Assembly (NCBI RefSeq): GCF_028369295.1
Contig: NZ_JAQMYP010000010.1
Span: 1 to 64,000, forward strand
DNA length: 64,000 bases
Direction: 5' to 3'
DNA from: Streptomyces sp. HD
Lineage (GTDB): Bacteria; Actinomycetota; Actinomycetes; Streptomycetales; Streptomycetaceae
Under the pieces are notes generated by a model. The model ran no database searches. It saw nothing but the letters and a program-made list of their open reading frames with translations, and was not told the DNA's origin. Below are positions 1 through 9,414 of this stretch, one piece after another; position 1 is the stretch's first letter, and each line of letters opens with the position of its first letter. Both the position numbers and the translations under genes were made by a program.

Positions 1-1
1 C

Positions 2-685
<684 letters not shown>

Positions 686-690
686 GAGCC

Positions 691-734
691 GGGGGGGGGG
701 GGGGGGGGGGGGCCCCCCCCCCCCCCCCCCCCCC
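691..734. repeat. Perfect 22-G + 22-C homopolymer palindrome
   Basis: Positions 691-712 are 22 G and 713-734 are 22 C, a perfect 44-base inverted repeat with no loop. It lies between two genes that are not normal neighbours (treS and yebC). It could form a hairpin terminator on paper, but pure homopolymer arms of identical length are unlike the mixed-sequence terminators elsewhere in this window. An assembly or scaffolding join, or homopolymer read artefact, is the simplest reading. Confidence 0.95.
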
Positions 735-758
735 GAAACCGCTCAGCTCGTGGCAGCG

Positions 759-1511
759 TTACGCGTCGACCTTCTCCATGATCTCGTCGCTGACGTCGAA
801 GTTGGCGAAGACGTTCTGCACGTCGTCGCTGTCCTCCAGAGCGTCGATCAGCTTGAAGATCTTCTTGGCGCCCTCCTCGTCCAGCTCGACCTGGACGGAC
901 GGGACGAAGCTGGAGTCGGCGGAGTCGTAGTCGATGCCGGCCTCCTGGAGGGCGGTGCGGACCGCGACCAGGTCGGTGGCCTCGCTGATGACCTCGAAGG
1001 ACTCACCGAGGTCGTTGACCTCCTCGGCGCCCGCGTCCAGGACGGCGGTGAGGACGTCGTCCTCGGTCAGCTCGCCCTTCGGGACGATGACGACGCCCTT
1101 GCGGCTGAACATGTAGGAGACCGAGCCCGGGTCGGCCATGTTGCCGCCGTTGCGGGTCATGGCGACGCGGACGTCGGAGGCGGCGCGGTTGCGGTTGTCG
1201 GTGAGGCACTCGATGAGCACCGCGACGCCGTTCGGGCCGTAGCCCTCGTACATGATCGTCTCGTAGTCGGCGCCACCGGCTTCGAGACCGCCACCGCGCT
1301 TGATCGCGGAGTCGATGTTCTTGTTGGGAACCGACTGCTTCTTCGCCTTCTGGACGGCGTCGTAGAGAGTCGGGTTCCCTTCGAGGTCGACGCCGCCCAT
1401 CCGCGCCGCGACCTCGATGTTCTTGATCAGCTTCGCGAAGAGCTTGCCACGCTTGGCATCGATGACGGCCTTCTTGTGCTTCGTCGTGGCCCATTTAGAG
1501 TGGCCGGACAT
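759..1511 (-). CDS. YebC/PmpR family DNA-binding regulatory protein
   Basis: A 250-residue protein matching the usual length of the YebC/TACO1 family. It begins with the diagnostic [20 protein letters not shown] and carries the NIGMNN-like acidic core and C-terminal domain of the family. Family members are cytoplasmic; some are described as transcription regulators and others as aids to translation of proline-rich stretches, so the exact role here is open. It is the last gene of a minus-strand run pdxS-pdxT-yebC, 48 bases after pdxT. In Streptomyces yebC is normally followed by ruvC-ruvA-ruvB; those are absent because the G/C tract lies immediately beyond the TAA stop. Confidence 0.95.
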   Translation of the reverse strand: MSGHSKWATTKHKKAVIDAKRGKLFAKLIKNIEVAARMGGVDLEGNPTLYDAVQKAKKQSVPNKNIDSAIKRGGGLEAGGADYETIMYEGYGPNGVAVLIECLTDNRNRAASDVRVAMTRNGGNMADPGSVSYMFSRKGVVIVPKGELTEDDVLTAVLDAGAEEVNDLGESFEVISEATDLVAVRTALQEAGIDYDSADSSFVPSVQVELDEEGAKKIFKLIDALEDSDDVQNVFANFDVSDEIMEKVDA

Positions 1512-1559
1512 CTGCCTGTCTCCTTCGCGTAACCCATCTATGAACGAACGCCAGAGATC

Positions 1560-2165
1560 CTACAAGGACTCCGCTGTCCGGTTCGCGCGCACCATGTCGG
1601 CGAACAGGCCGTGCACGCGGTGGTCGCCGGTCAGTTCCGGGTGGAACGACGTGGCCAGCGCGTTGCCCTGGCGGACCGCGACGATGTGACCGTCGTGCTC
1701 GGCGAGGACCTCGGTCTCGGCGCCGACGGACTCGACCCAGGGGGCGCGGATGAAGACGCCCTCCACAGGATCGCCCGCCACGCCCTTGATGTCGACCGCC
1801 GCCTCGAAGGACTCGTTCTGCCGTCCGAAGGCGTTGCGGCGCACGATCATGTCGATGCCGCCGATCGTCTCCTGGCCCGAGCGCGGGTCGAGGATCTTGT
1901 CGGCGAGCATGATCATGCCGGCGCAGGTGCCGTAGACGGGCATGCCGCTCCGCACGCGCGCGCGTAGGGGCTCCATCACGCCGAACAGGACGGCCAGCTT
2001 GGAGATGGTCGTGGATTCGCCGCCGGGGATGACCAGGCCGTCGATCTCGGCGAGCTCTTCGGGGCGCCGCACCGGCCTGGCCACGGCGTCGACCGCGGCC
2101 AGGGCGATGAGGTGTTCCCGTACGTCGCCCTGGAGGGCCAGGACGCCTATGACAGGAGTGTTCAT
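1560..2165 (-). CDS. pdxT: Pyridoxal 5'-phosphate synthase glutaminase subunit PdxT
   Basis: Hydrolyses glutamine to supply ammonia to PdxS in the DXP-independent route to vitamin B6. It is a class I glutamine amidotransferase fold of 201 residues, normal for the family. Visible catalytic features are PGGEST at residues 47-52, the nucleophile Cys81 within GTCAGMIML, and the His175-x-Glu177 pair in SFHPE. It starts 18 bases after the pdxS stop on the same strand, so the two subunits of the PLP synthase complex are almost certainly co-transcribed. Confidence 0.97.
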   Translation of the reverse strand: MNTPVIGVLALQGDVREHLIALAAVDAVARPVRRPEELAEIDGLVIPGGESTTISKLAVLFGVMEPLRARVRSGMPVYGTCAGMIMLADKILDPRSGQETIGGIDMIVRRNAFGRQNESFEAAVDIKGVAGDPVEGVFIRAPWVESVGAETEVLAEHDGHIVAVRQGNALATSFHPELTGDHRVHGLFADMVRANRTAESL

Positions 2166-2183
2166 GGGGCGGGTTACCTGTGC

Positions 2184-3089
2184 TTACCAGCCGCGGTTGG
2201 CGTAGCGCTCGGCCTCGGGGAGGGTGTCGCAGTTGATGCCGACCATGGCCTCGCCCAGGTTGCGGGACGCGTCCGCGATGATCTTGGGGTCGTCGTAGAA
2301 GGTGGTGGCCTTCACGATGGCGGCGGCGCGCTTGGCCGGGTCGCCGGACTTGAAGATGCCGGAGCCGACGAAGACGCCCTCGGCGCCGAGCTGGCGCATC
2401 AGGGCGGCGTCGGCCGGGGTGGCCACGCCACCGGCGGAGAACAGCACGACCGGGAGCTTGCCGAGCTCGGAGACTTCCTTGACCAGCTCGTACGGAGCGC
2501 GCAGCTCCTTGGCGGCGGCGTACAGCTCGTTGTTGTCGAAGCCGCGCAGCTTGGCGATCTCGTTCTTGATCTGGCGCAGGTGGCGGACGGCCTCGACGAC
2601 GTTGCCGGTGCCGGCCTCGCCCTTGGAGCGGATCATGGCCGCGCCCTCGGCGATGCGGCGCAGGGCCTCACCGAGGTTGGTGGCGCCGCAGACGAAGGGG
2701 GTCGTGAAGGCCCACTTGTCGGAGTGGTTGACCTCGTCGGCCGGGGTGAGGACCTCGGACTCGTCGATGTAGTCGACACCGAGGGACTGCAGGACCTGGG
2801 CCTCGACGAAGTGGCCGATGCGGGACTTGGCCATGACCGGGATGGAGACCGCGTCGATGATGCCCTCGATCATGTCCGGGTCGGACATGCGGGCCACGCC
2901 GCCGTCCTTGCGGATGTCGGCGGGGACCCGCTCCAGGGCCATGACGGCGACCGCGCCCGCGTCCTCGGCGATCTTCGCCTGCTCCGGAGTGACGACGTCC
3001 ATGATGACGCCGCCCTTGAGCTGCTCGGCCATGCCGCGCTTGACGCGGGCGGTACCGGTCTCGGGAGCCTGGTTTTCGGAGATGGACAC
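2184..3089 (-). CDS. pdxS: Pyridoxal 5'-phosphate synthase lyase subunit PdxS
   Basis: Condenses ribose 5-phosphate, glyceraldehyde 3-phosphate and ammonia (from PdxT) into PLP. It is a (beta/alpha)8 barrel that assembles as a dodecamer with PdxT. The first catalytic lysine is in [11 protein letters not shown], and the phosphate-binding turns [14 protein letters not shown] and GVFVGSGIF are intact. I place the start at the GTG at 3087-3089 because a GAGG ribosome-binding site sits six bases upstream; an in-frame GTG at 3101 would leave no such site. This gives 301 residues, the usual family length. First gene of pdxS-pdxT-yebC. Confidence 0.97.
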   Translation of the reverse strand: MSISENQAPETGTARVKRGMAEQLKGGVIMDVVTPEQAKIAEDAGAVAVMALERVPADIRKDGGVARMSDPDMIEGIIDAVSIPVMAKSRIGHFVEAQVLQSLGVDYIDESEVLTPADEVNHSDKWAFTTPFVCGATNLGEALRRIAEGAAMIRSKGEAGTGNVVEAVRHLRQIKNEIAKLRGFDNNELYAAAKELRAPYELVKEVSELGKLPVVLFSAGGVATPADAALMRQLGAEGVFVGSGIFKSGDPAKRAAAIVKATTFYDDPKIIADASRNLGEAMVGINCDTLPEAERYANRGW

Positions 3090-3216
3090 GGGTGACCTCA
3101 CACGGTGTAAAGAGGGTTACTGCAAGCACCGAGGAAACGGGAGTGGACCAGGCCACAGCAAGGGCCAATGGAAAGCCGGTGGATCCTTTTCCCGTTGCGT
3201 GGCGCGAACGTGCTGG

Positions 3217-3768
3217 TCAGGCGGCCCGGTCGACCAGTGCCGCGGGCGGCTCGTCGTCCATCTCGAAGGCCATCGGGAAGGGTGCGTGACCGGCCAGCCG
3301 GAACCAGCGGACCTTGCGGTGCCGGCGCAGTGCGCGGGCCGCGCGTACGGCGTCGTTGTGGAAGCGCCGGGCCATCGGCACCCGGCGGACCGCCTCGGTC
3401 AGCTCGCGCGCGGCCTCCTCTCCCCCGGGTGCCTCCCGTACGACCTCCACCTGCGGCGTCTCGGCGAACACGGCGCGCAGCGCCTGGCTCAGCTCGCTCT
3501 CGGAGACCTCCCGCTGCTCCTCCTCGGCCTGCCGGGCGGCGTGAGCGGCCTCGTACAGGACGATCGAGGCCGCCGGATCCAGTACACCGGAGGTGGCCAG
3601 CTCCTGGGCCACGGAGGCGCGGCGCAGCAGCTGGGCGTCGAGCGCGGCGCGCGCCGCGTCGATCCTGGCGTGCAGCCGGTCGAGGCGGCCCGCGGTCCAG
3701 CTGAGGTAGAGGCCGATCGCGACGAGGGCGACGAGGATCCAGATGAGAGTTGCGGTCACGGGCCGCAC
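3217..3768 (-). CDS. LemA-like single-pass membrane protein
   Basis: 183 residues with one N-terminal transmembrane helix (about residues 5-22, LIWILVALVAIGLYLSW). A long helical segment follows, with RIDAARAALDAQLLRRASV and, near residue 140, MARRFHNDAVRAAR. These two helix motifs resemble the LemA family, but the order and spacing are loose, so I treat it as LemA-like. It lies between pimA (upstream in transcription) and pdxS, 127 bases before the pdxS start; function unknown. The start is the GTG at 3766-3768; a second GTG nine bases further in is possible. The 170 bases between this gene and pimA show no clear element. Confidence 0.75.
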   Translation of the reverse strand: MRPVTATLIWILVALVAIGLYLSWTAGRLDRLHARIDAARAALDAQLLRRASVAQELATSGVLDPAASIVLYEAAHAARQAEEEQREVSESELSQALRAVFAETPQVEVVREAPGGEEAARELTEAVRRVPMARRFHNDAVRAARALRRHRKVRWFRLAGHAPFPMAFEMDDEPPAALVDRAA

Positions 3769-3938
3769 ACTAGCGACGCGGGGTCAGCCCCGTGTCGCGC
3801 GGGGCGGTCGGTGTGGCTGTCGCCGACGTGGCTGCCGCCCTCGGACGGGCCGAGCGATGCCGACCGGCACCGGGTGACACGAGCCGGTGCGGCGGCGGCG
3901 AAGCCCTCTGGGGCGAGGCCTGTCGAGGCTCTCCGGCC

Positions 3939-5114
3939 TCAGTCCCGCGCCAGCCCCAACCGGGCCCGCAACCCGCTCCCGCCACCCCCGGCGCGCTCGT
4001 CGGCCGCCACGGCCGCCGCGCCCGCCGTCACCGTCTCGTACACCGACAGGATGTCCGCGCCCACGGTCGACCAGTCGAAGCGGCGCACATGCACGCTCCC
4101 GCGCTCCCGCAGCTCCGCCAGGCGGGCCGGGTCCTCCAGGAGGCGTACGGCGGCCTCGGCGAGGGCGTCGGCGTCCTCGTTGGTGAAGAGTTCGCCGGCC
4201 GCGCCCTGGTCGAGGACCTGGGCGAAGGCGTCCAGGTCGGAGGCGAGGACCGGGGCGCCGGCCGACATCGCCTCGACCAGGATGATCCCGAAGCTCTCGC
4301 CGCCGGTGTTGGGGGCGACGTACAGGTCGACGCTGCGCAGGAAGCGGGCCTTGTCCTCGTCGCTGATCATGCCGAGGAACTCGACCCGGGAGCGGAGCTC
4401 GGCCGGGAGGGACGCCACCGCCTCCTCCTCGTCGCCCCGGCCGGCCACCAGGAGCCTGGTCTGCGGGCGGGCGGCGAGGATCTTGGGCAGGGCCCGCATC
4501 AGCACCGGCAGGCCCTTGCGGGGCTCGTCGATGCGGCCGATGAAGCCGATCGTGTCGCCCTGCCACTCGGGGTTGGGCTCGGCCTTGGCGAAGAAGTCGA
4601 CGTCGACGCCGTTGGGGATGACGACCGCGTCGCCGCCCAGGTGCTCCACCAGCGTGCGGCGGGCGTACTCGCTCACCGCGATCCGGGCGCTGATCTTCTC
4701 CAGGGCCGCCTGGAGGATCGAGTACGCGGCGATCATCGCCTTGGAGCGGGGGTTGGAGGTGTGGAACGTGGCGACCATCGGGCCCTGTGCCGCCCAGCAG
4801 GTCAGCAGGCCGAGCGACGGCGAGGCCGGCTCGTGGATGTGGACCACGTCGAACCGGCCCTCGTGCAGCCAGCGGCGCACCCGGGCCGCCGACAGGAAGC
4901 CGAAGTTCAGACGGGCCACCGAGCCGTTGTACGGCACCGGGACGGCGCGGCCCGCCGAGACCACGTACGGCGGGAGCGGGGTCTCGTCGTCGGCGGGGGC
5001 CAGGACGGACACCTCGTGGCCGAGCCGGATGAAGTACTCGGCGAGGTCGCGGATGTGGAACTGGACGCCGCCCGGGACGTCCCAGGAGTACGGGCAGACG
5101 ATGCCGATCCTCAC
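3939..5114 (-). CDS. pimA: Phosphatidyl-myo-inositol alpha-mannosyltransferase PimA
   Basis: GT4-family, GT-B fold enzyme that adds the first mannose from GDP-mannose to phosphatidylinositol on the inner face of the membrane. Visible features are the N-terminal glycine-rich loop VPGGVQFHIRDLAE and FDVVHIHEP with the Asp/His pair. The C-terminal nucleotide site has IGFIGRIDEPRKGLP and the EX7E motif in GESFGIILVEAM. It starts with GTG, overlapping the TGA of the acyltransferase gene by four bases (GTGA), so translation is probably coupled. At 391 residues it is slightly longer than usual because of an Ala/Gly/Arg-rich tail. Fourth step of the pgsA-patA-pimA operon read on the minus strand. Confidence 0.95.
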   Translation of the reverse strand: MRIGIVCPYSWDVPGGVQFHIRDLAEYFIRLGHEVSVLAPADDETPLPPYVVSAGRAVPVPYNGSVARLNFGFLSAARVRRWLHEGRFDVVHIHEPASPSLGLLTCWAAQGPMVATFHTSNPRSKAMIAAYSILQAALEKISARIAVSEYARRTLVEHLGGDAVVIPNGVDVDFFAKAEPNPEWQGDTIGFIGRIDEPRKGLPVLMRALPKILAARPQTRLLVAGRGDEEEAVASLPAELRSRVEFLGMISDEDKARFLRSVDLYVAPNTGGESFGIILVEAMSAGAPVLASDLDAFAQVLDQGAAGELFTNEDADALAEAAVRLLEDPARLAELRERGSVHVRRFDWSTVGADILSVYETVTAGAAAVAADERAGGGGSGLRARLGLARD

Positions 5115-6037
5115 GGACGCTCACCTGCCGGGCCGTCGGACGGCCGTGGTTCGAGGTCGGCGAGCCACAAGCGCTGGAGCATGTGCCAGTCCTCCGGATG
5201 TTCGGCGATTCCCGAGGCGTAGGCATCGGCCAGCGCCTGTGTCATGACAGACGTCTTCTCGGCCCGGGTGCCTGTCTCGGGTACCTCCACCGGGGGGTGG
5301 ACGCGGCCCTTCATGACGGGTGAGTCGTCGTACCAGAGCGTGACCGGCAGCAGCAGCGCGCCGGTCTGCTGGGCCAGCAGGGCGGGTCCCGCGGGCATCC
5401 GGGTGGCCTCCCCGAAGAACTTGACCTCGACGCCGGAGGCGGACAGATCGCGTTCGGCGACCAGGCAGACCAGGCCGCCGTCGCGCAGCCGCCGGGCCAG
5501 CGTGCCGAAGGCGGTGCCGCCGCTGTGCGGCAGGACCTCCATGCCGAGGCCCTCCCGGTAGGCGACGAAGCGGTCGTAGAGGGTCTCGGGCTTGAGGCGC
5601 TCGGCGACCGTCGTGAACGGCGTCCGGAGCTTGGTCGTGACCCAGGCGCCGGCGAGGTCCCAGTTGGCCATGTGCGGCAACGCGAGGATGACGCCCTGGT
5701 CGGAGGCGATCCCGTCGGTCAGGTAGTGCACGTCCTTGGGCTCGAAGCCGCCCTTTATCCGCTCGGCGCTCCACGCCGGGAGCCGGAAGGACTCCATCCA
5801 GTAGCGCAGGTACGAGCGCATGCCCGCGCGCGAGAGCTCGGCGAGGCGCTCCGGGCTCGCGTCGGGCACCACGCGCGCGTAGTTGCTCTCCAGGCGCTGG
5901 ACGCCCTTGCCCCGCTGCTTCCAGGCGAGGTCGGCGATGGTGCGGCCGAGCCGTACGGCGGCGGGCTCGGGGAGCTTCTTGACGGTGCCCCAGCCGAGGC
6001 CGTACAGCGCGTCGGTGAGCCGCTCCTGGGCACTCAC
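5111..6037 (-). CDS. Phosphatidylinositol mannoside acyltransferase (PatA-type)
   Basis: 308-residue member of the LABLAT/HtrB acyltransferase family. The catalytic HX4D motif is visible as ALPHMANWDLAG, followed by the family's conserved blocks around VCLVAERDLS and the MPAGPALLAQQTGALL region. In actinobacteria the orthologue acylates the mannose of PIM1/PIM2 on the cytoplasmic side of the membrane. Its position between pgsA and pimA, overlapping each by four bases (GTGA both times), supports that assignment strongly. A related lipid A-type acyltransferase is excluded by the organism. Confidence 0.92.
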   Translation of the reverse strand: MSAQERLTDALYGLGWGTVKKLPEPAAVRLGRTIADLAWKQRGKGVQRLESNYARVVPDASPERLAELSRAGMRSYLRYWMESFRLPAWSAERIKGGFEPKDVHYLTDGIASDQGVILALPHMANWDLAGAWVTTKLRTPFTTVAERLKPETLYDRFVAYREGLGMEVLPHSGGTAFGTLARRLRDGGLVCLVAERDLSASGVEVKFFGEATRMPAGPALLAQQTGALLLPVTLWYDDSPVMKGRVHPPVEVPETGTRAEKTSVMTQALADAYASGIAEHPEDWHMLQRLWLADLEPRPSDGPAGERP

Positions 6038-6735
6038 TTCGCTGCCTCGCTCCCATGAGAGGCGTTCTGCTGAGAGGCGTTCTGCGACTGCTCCTGCGCG
6101 GCCGCGGCCTCCGCCTCGGCCGACTCGCGGCGGACCGTGACGACGCGCTGGATCAGTGTCACCAGGCTACCGACCGCGACGATCCACAGGGCGACGGGCA
6201 GCAGGTACTGGATGCCGGGTACGCCGAACTTGTGCAGGCCCGCGAAACCGGCCGCGACCAGCGAGATCACCAGCCGCTCGGCGCGCTCCACGAGGCCGTT
6301 GACGGCGACCGGCAGGCCGATCGACTCGCCCCGGGCCTTGGTGTACGACACCACCTGGCCGCTGACCAGGCAGAAGATCGAGACGGCGCACAGCACGAGG
6401 TCGTCGCCGCCGCCGGCGTACCAGAGGATGAAGCCGCCGAAGATCGCGCCGTCTGCGACCCGGTCCAGGGTGGAGTCCAGGAAGGCGCCCCAGCGGCTGG
6501 AGCGGCCGAGCTGGCGGGCCATGTTGCCGTCGACGAGGTCGGAGAACACGAAGAGTGTGATCACGACCGTGCCCCAGAAGAACTCGCCCATGGGGTAAAA
6601 GACCAGCGCGCCCGCCACCACACCGGCCGTGCCGAGGAGCGTGACGGTGTCGGGGCTGACGCCCCGCCGGATCAAAAACGCGGCGAACGGTGTGAGGACA
6701 CGCGTGAAGAATGCACGCGCGTACTTGTTCAGCAT
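6034..6735 (-). CDS. pgsA: Phosphatidylinositol phosphate synthase (CDP-alcohol phosphatidyltransferase)
   Basis: Makes phosphatidylinositol phosphate from CDP-diacylglycerol and inositol 1-phosphate in the membrane, the committed step towards PI and PIMs. The CDP-alcohol phosphotransferase signature D-x2-D-G-x2-A-R-x8-G-x3-D-x3-D is complete (SDLVDGNMAR ... GAFLDSTLDR). About six hydrophobic helices are present. I start at the ATG at 6733-6735 (MLNKYARAFF), preceded by GGGAAGG; the frame is open further upstream but that part looks untranslated. The length is 233 residues, with a Gln/Ala/Asn-rich tail. First gene of the PIM operon. Confidence 0.94.
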   Translation of the reverse strand: MLNKYARAFFTRVLTPFAAFLIRRGVSPDTVTLLGTAGVVAGALVFYPMGEFFWGTVVITLFVFSDLVDGNMARQLGRSSRWGAFLDSTLDRVADGAIFGGFILWYAGGGDDLVLCAVSIFCLVSGQVVSYTKARGESIGLPVAVNGLVERAERLVISLVAAGFAGLHKFGVPGIQYLLPVALWIVAVGSLVTLIQRVVTVRRESAEAEAAAAQEQSQNASQQNASHGSEAAK

Positions 6736-7011
6736 GGCCTTCCCGAGGGTCGGTGTGGCGCCGTGCGGCCCTGCTGGCCACCGGCTGGCCCATCGTAGCC
6801 ACGCGCGCGTGAGTGCGACCGCCGGGCACTCGTACACAGGCTGAGCGGCCTGTTCCACCGGCGCCGGAAGGCAGGATCACGTCCGCCGTATGGACGCACC
6901 GTGACGGGAGTGGAAAGCTCGAAGGACCGCGGGCGTCACCGGAGCCGCCATCGCACGCGGATCGGTATGTCCGCGCCCACAGTGACCTCACCGTGCACGG
7001 GAGGCAGGATC

Positions 7012-9210
7012 ATGGGCGACAAGGCGAACGCACACCCCGGAGCCGCCGGCAGGGCTACAGCGGCCGACCACCCCGCGTCCGTACGGAATGTGGTGCTGGT
7101 CGGCCACTCCGGATCGGGCAAGACGACCTTGGTGGAAGCTCTCGCGCTGACCGCGGGGGCAGTGAACCGGGCGGGCCGGGTGGAGGACGGCGGCACCGTC
7201 TCGGACTACGACGAGATCGAGCACCGGCAGCAACGTTCGGTGCAGCTCTCCCTGGTGCCGGTCGAATGGGACGGCATCAAGGTCAACCTTCTGGACACCC
7301 CCGGATACGCCGACTTCGTCGGGGAACTCAGGGCCGGTCTGCGAGCCGCGGACGCGGCCCTTTTCGTCGTCTCGGCCTCGGACGGCGTGGACGGCTCGAC
7401 CCGCATGGTGTGGGAGGAGTGTGCGGCCGTCGGCATGCCGCGCGCGATCGTCGTCACACACCTGGAGGCCGCGCGGGCCGACTACGAGGAGATGACGCGG
7501 ATCTGCGCGGAGGCCTTCGGCGGGGACGACCCCGACGCCGTGCTCCCGCTGTATCTGCCACTGCACGGCCCGCAGGGCCCGGACGGGCACGCGCCCGTGA
7601 CCGGACTGACCGGGCTGCTGTCGCAGAAGCTGTTCGACTACTCGTCCGGGGAGCGCAAGGAGGCCGAGCCGGGCGACGACCAGCTGCCGGAGATCGAGGA
7701 GGCCCGTAACCGGCTGATCGAGGGGATCATCGCGGAGAGCGAGGACGAGACCCTCATGGACCGGTATCTGGGCGGCGAGCAGGTCGACGTCAAGACGCTG
7801 ATCGACGACCTGGAGCGAGCCGTCGCGCGCGGCACGTTCTTCCCCGTCCTGGCCGCCGCCCCCGCGGCCGACGGTGCCCGCCACGGCCTCGGCACGGTCG
7901 AGGTGCTGGAGCTGGTCACGCGGGGCTTCCCCACCCCGCTGGAGCGCGAGGCGCCCCGGGTCACCACGGTGGACGGCAAGCCGCGCGAGCTGAAGCCGTG
8001 CGATCCGGACGGGCCGCTGGTCGCGGAGGTCGTGAAGACGGCGTCCGACCCGTACGTCGGCCGGGTGTCGATGGTGCGCGTCTTCTCCGGCACGCTGCGC
8101 CCCGACGAGACGGTGCACGTCTCCGGGCACGGGCTGGCCGACCGCGGGCACGAGGACCACGACGTCGACGAGCGGATCGGCGCCCTGTCCGCGCCCTTCG
8201 GCAAGCAGCAGCGCACCCTCACCCACTGCATCGCCGGTGACCTCGCGTGTGTGGCGAAGCTGAGCCGCGCCGAGACCGGGGACACGCTGTCGGCCAAGGA
8301 CGACCCGCTGCTGATGGAGCCCTGGCAGATGCCCGACCCGCTGCTGCCGCTGGCCATCCAGGCGCACAGCAAGGCGGACGAGGACAAACTGTCGCAGGGT
8401 CTGTCCCGGCTGGTCGCCGAGGACCCGACGATGCGGCTGGAGCAGAACCAGGCCACCCACCAGGTCGTGCTGTGGGCCCTGGGCGAGGCGCACGCGGACG
8501 TCGCCCTCGAACGGCTGCGCAGCCGGTACGGCGTGCAGGTCGACGTCGTACCGCACAAGGTCTCCCTGCGGGAGACGTTCGCGAGCAGGTCGGCGGGCCG
8601 CGGGCGGCATGTGAAGCAGTCCGGCGGGCACGGACAGTACGCGATCTGCGAGATCGAGGTGGAGCCGCTGCCGGGCGGCTCGGGCATCGAGTTCGTGGAC
8701 AAGGTGGTCGGCGGGGCGGTGCCGCGGCAGTTCATCCCGTCGGTGGAGAAGGGCGTGCGGGCGCAGGCGGCGAAGGGGGTCGCGGCCGGCTATCCGCTCG
8801 TCGACGTCCGGGTCACGCTGCTCGACGGCAAGGCGCACTCGGTGGACTCCTCCGACGCCGCGTTCCAGACGGCCGGTGCGCTGGCGCTGCGGGAGGCGGC
8901 GGCCGACGTGAAGATCCATCTGCTGGAGCCGGTCGCCGAGGTGTCCGTGCTCGTCGGTGACGACTACGTGGGCGCCGTGATGAGCGACCTGTCCGGGCGG
9001 CGCGGCCGCGTCCTGGGCACCGAGCAGACCAGCGGTGGCCGCACCCTCATCAAGGCCGAGGTGCCCGAGATCGAGGTCGGCCGGTACGCCGTCGATCTGC
9101 GGTCGCTGTCGCACGGCACCGCGCGGTTCAGCCGGTCCTACGCCCGGCACGAGCCGATGCCGCCGCAGATCGCGGAAAGGATTCGTGAAGAGGCGTGCGA
9201 CGCCTCGTAG
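7012..9210 (+). CDS. Elongation factor G-like GTPase
   Basis: 732 residues with EF-G architecture: GTPase domain I, domain II, and the domain III-IV-V half with HVKQSGGHGQYAICEIEVEP. It is the second EF-G-type protein of actinobacteria (FusA2-like), not the main translocase, which sits with rpsL/rpsG elsewhere. P-loop GHSGSGKTT and G3 DTPGYADF are intact. The G4 guanine-specificity motif, NKxD in canonical EF-G, reads THLE here (IVVTHLEAARADY). The start ATG at 7012 is chosen for its GGAGG site seven bases upstream; the frame is open 111 bases further. Role in translation not established. Divergent from pgsA with 276 bases between. Confidence 0.9.
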   Translation: MGDKANAHPGAAGRATAADHPASVRNVVLVGHSGSGKTTLVEALALTAGAVNRAGRVEDGGTVSDYDEIEHRQQRSVQLSLVPVEWDGIKVNLLDTPGYADFVGELRAGLRAADAALFVVSASDGVDGSTRMVWEECAAVGMPRAIVVTHLEAARADYEEMTRICAEAFGGDDPDAVLPLYLPLHGPQGPDGHAPVTGLTGLLSQKLFDYSSGERKEAEPGDDQLPEIEEARNRLIEGIIAESEDETLMDRYLGGEQVDVKTLIDDLERAVARGTFFPVLAAAPAADGARHGLGTVEVLELVTRGFPTPLEREAPRVTTVDGKPRELKPCDPDGPLVAEVVKTASDPYVGRVSMVRVFSGTLRPDETVHVSGHGLADRGHEDHDVDERIGALSAPFGKQQRTLTHCIAGDLACVAKLSRAETGDTLSAKDDPLLMEPWQMPDPLLPLAIQAHSKADEDKLSQGLSRLVAEDPTMRLEQNQATHQVVLWALGEAHADVALERLRSRYGVQVDVVPHKVSLRETFASRSAGRGRHVKQSGGHGQYAICEIEVEPLPGGSGIEFVDKVVGGAVPRQFIPSVEKGVRAQAAKGVAAGYPLVDVRVTLLDGKAHSVDSSDAAFQTAGALALREAAADVKIHLLEPVAEVSVLVGDDYVGAVMSDLSGRRGRVLGTEQTSGGRTLIKAEVPEIEVGRYAVDLRSLSHGTARFSRSYARHEPMPPQIAERIREEACDAS

Positions 9211-9280
9211 TTGGCGCCCGGCGCCACCAAGTGACGTTTGGCGACGTCACCCAGCAGCTGTTGCGGAATGCTCCCCTCCG

Positions 9281-9312
9281 CGTCGGCGGGCGGCTTCGGC
9301 CGTCCGCCGACG
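9281..9312 (+). terminator. Hairpin terminator with UUCG tetraloop after the EF-G-like gene
   Basis: 14-base-pair stem (one G-U pair) at 9281-9294 and 9299-9312 closed by the very stable C(UUCG)G tetraloop. It lies 71 bases after the stop of the EF-G-like gene and lacks a clear T-tract, as is common for Streptomyces terminators. Confidence 0.75.
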
Positions 9313-9414
9313 GTTGTCGGTGGCGGAGGATACTCTGATCATTGATCAACAGGTGTGCACAGCGCGGAAGTCGGGAAGGCCGCAGAAGCGACAGTGCGGC
9401 GATCGGGGGCGGGA

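Noticed and set aside
6736..6858. Longer N-terminus for PgsA
   Set aside because: The frame is open, but the added 41 residues are unlike any CDP-alcohol phosphatidyltransferase and the ribosome-binding site fits the ATG at 6735.
6988..9150. A 720-codon open frame opposite the EF-G-like gene
   Set aside because: Arg/His/Leu-rich antisense reading with no motif; the plus-strand frame has full EF-G architecture.
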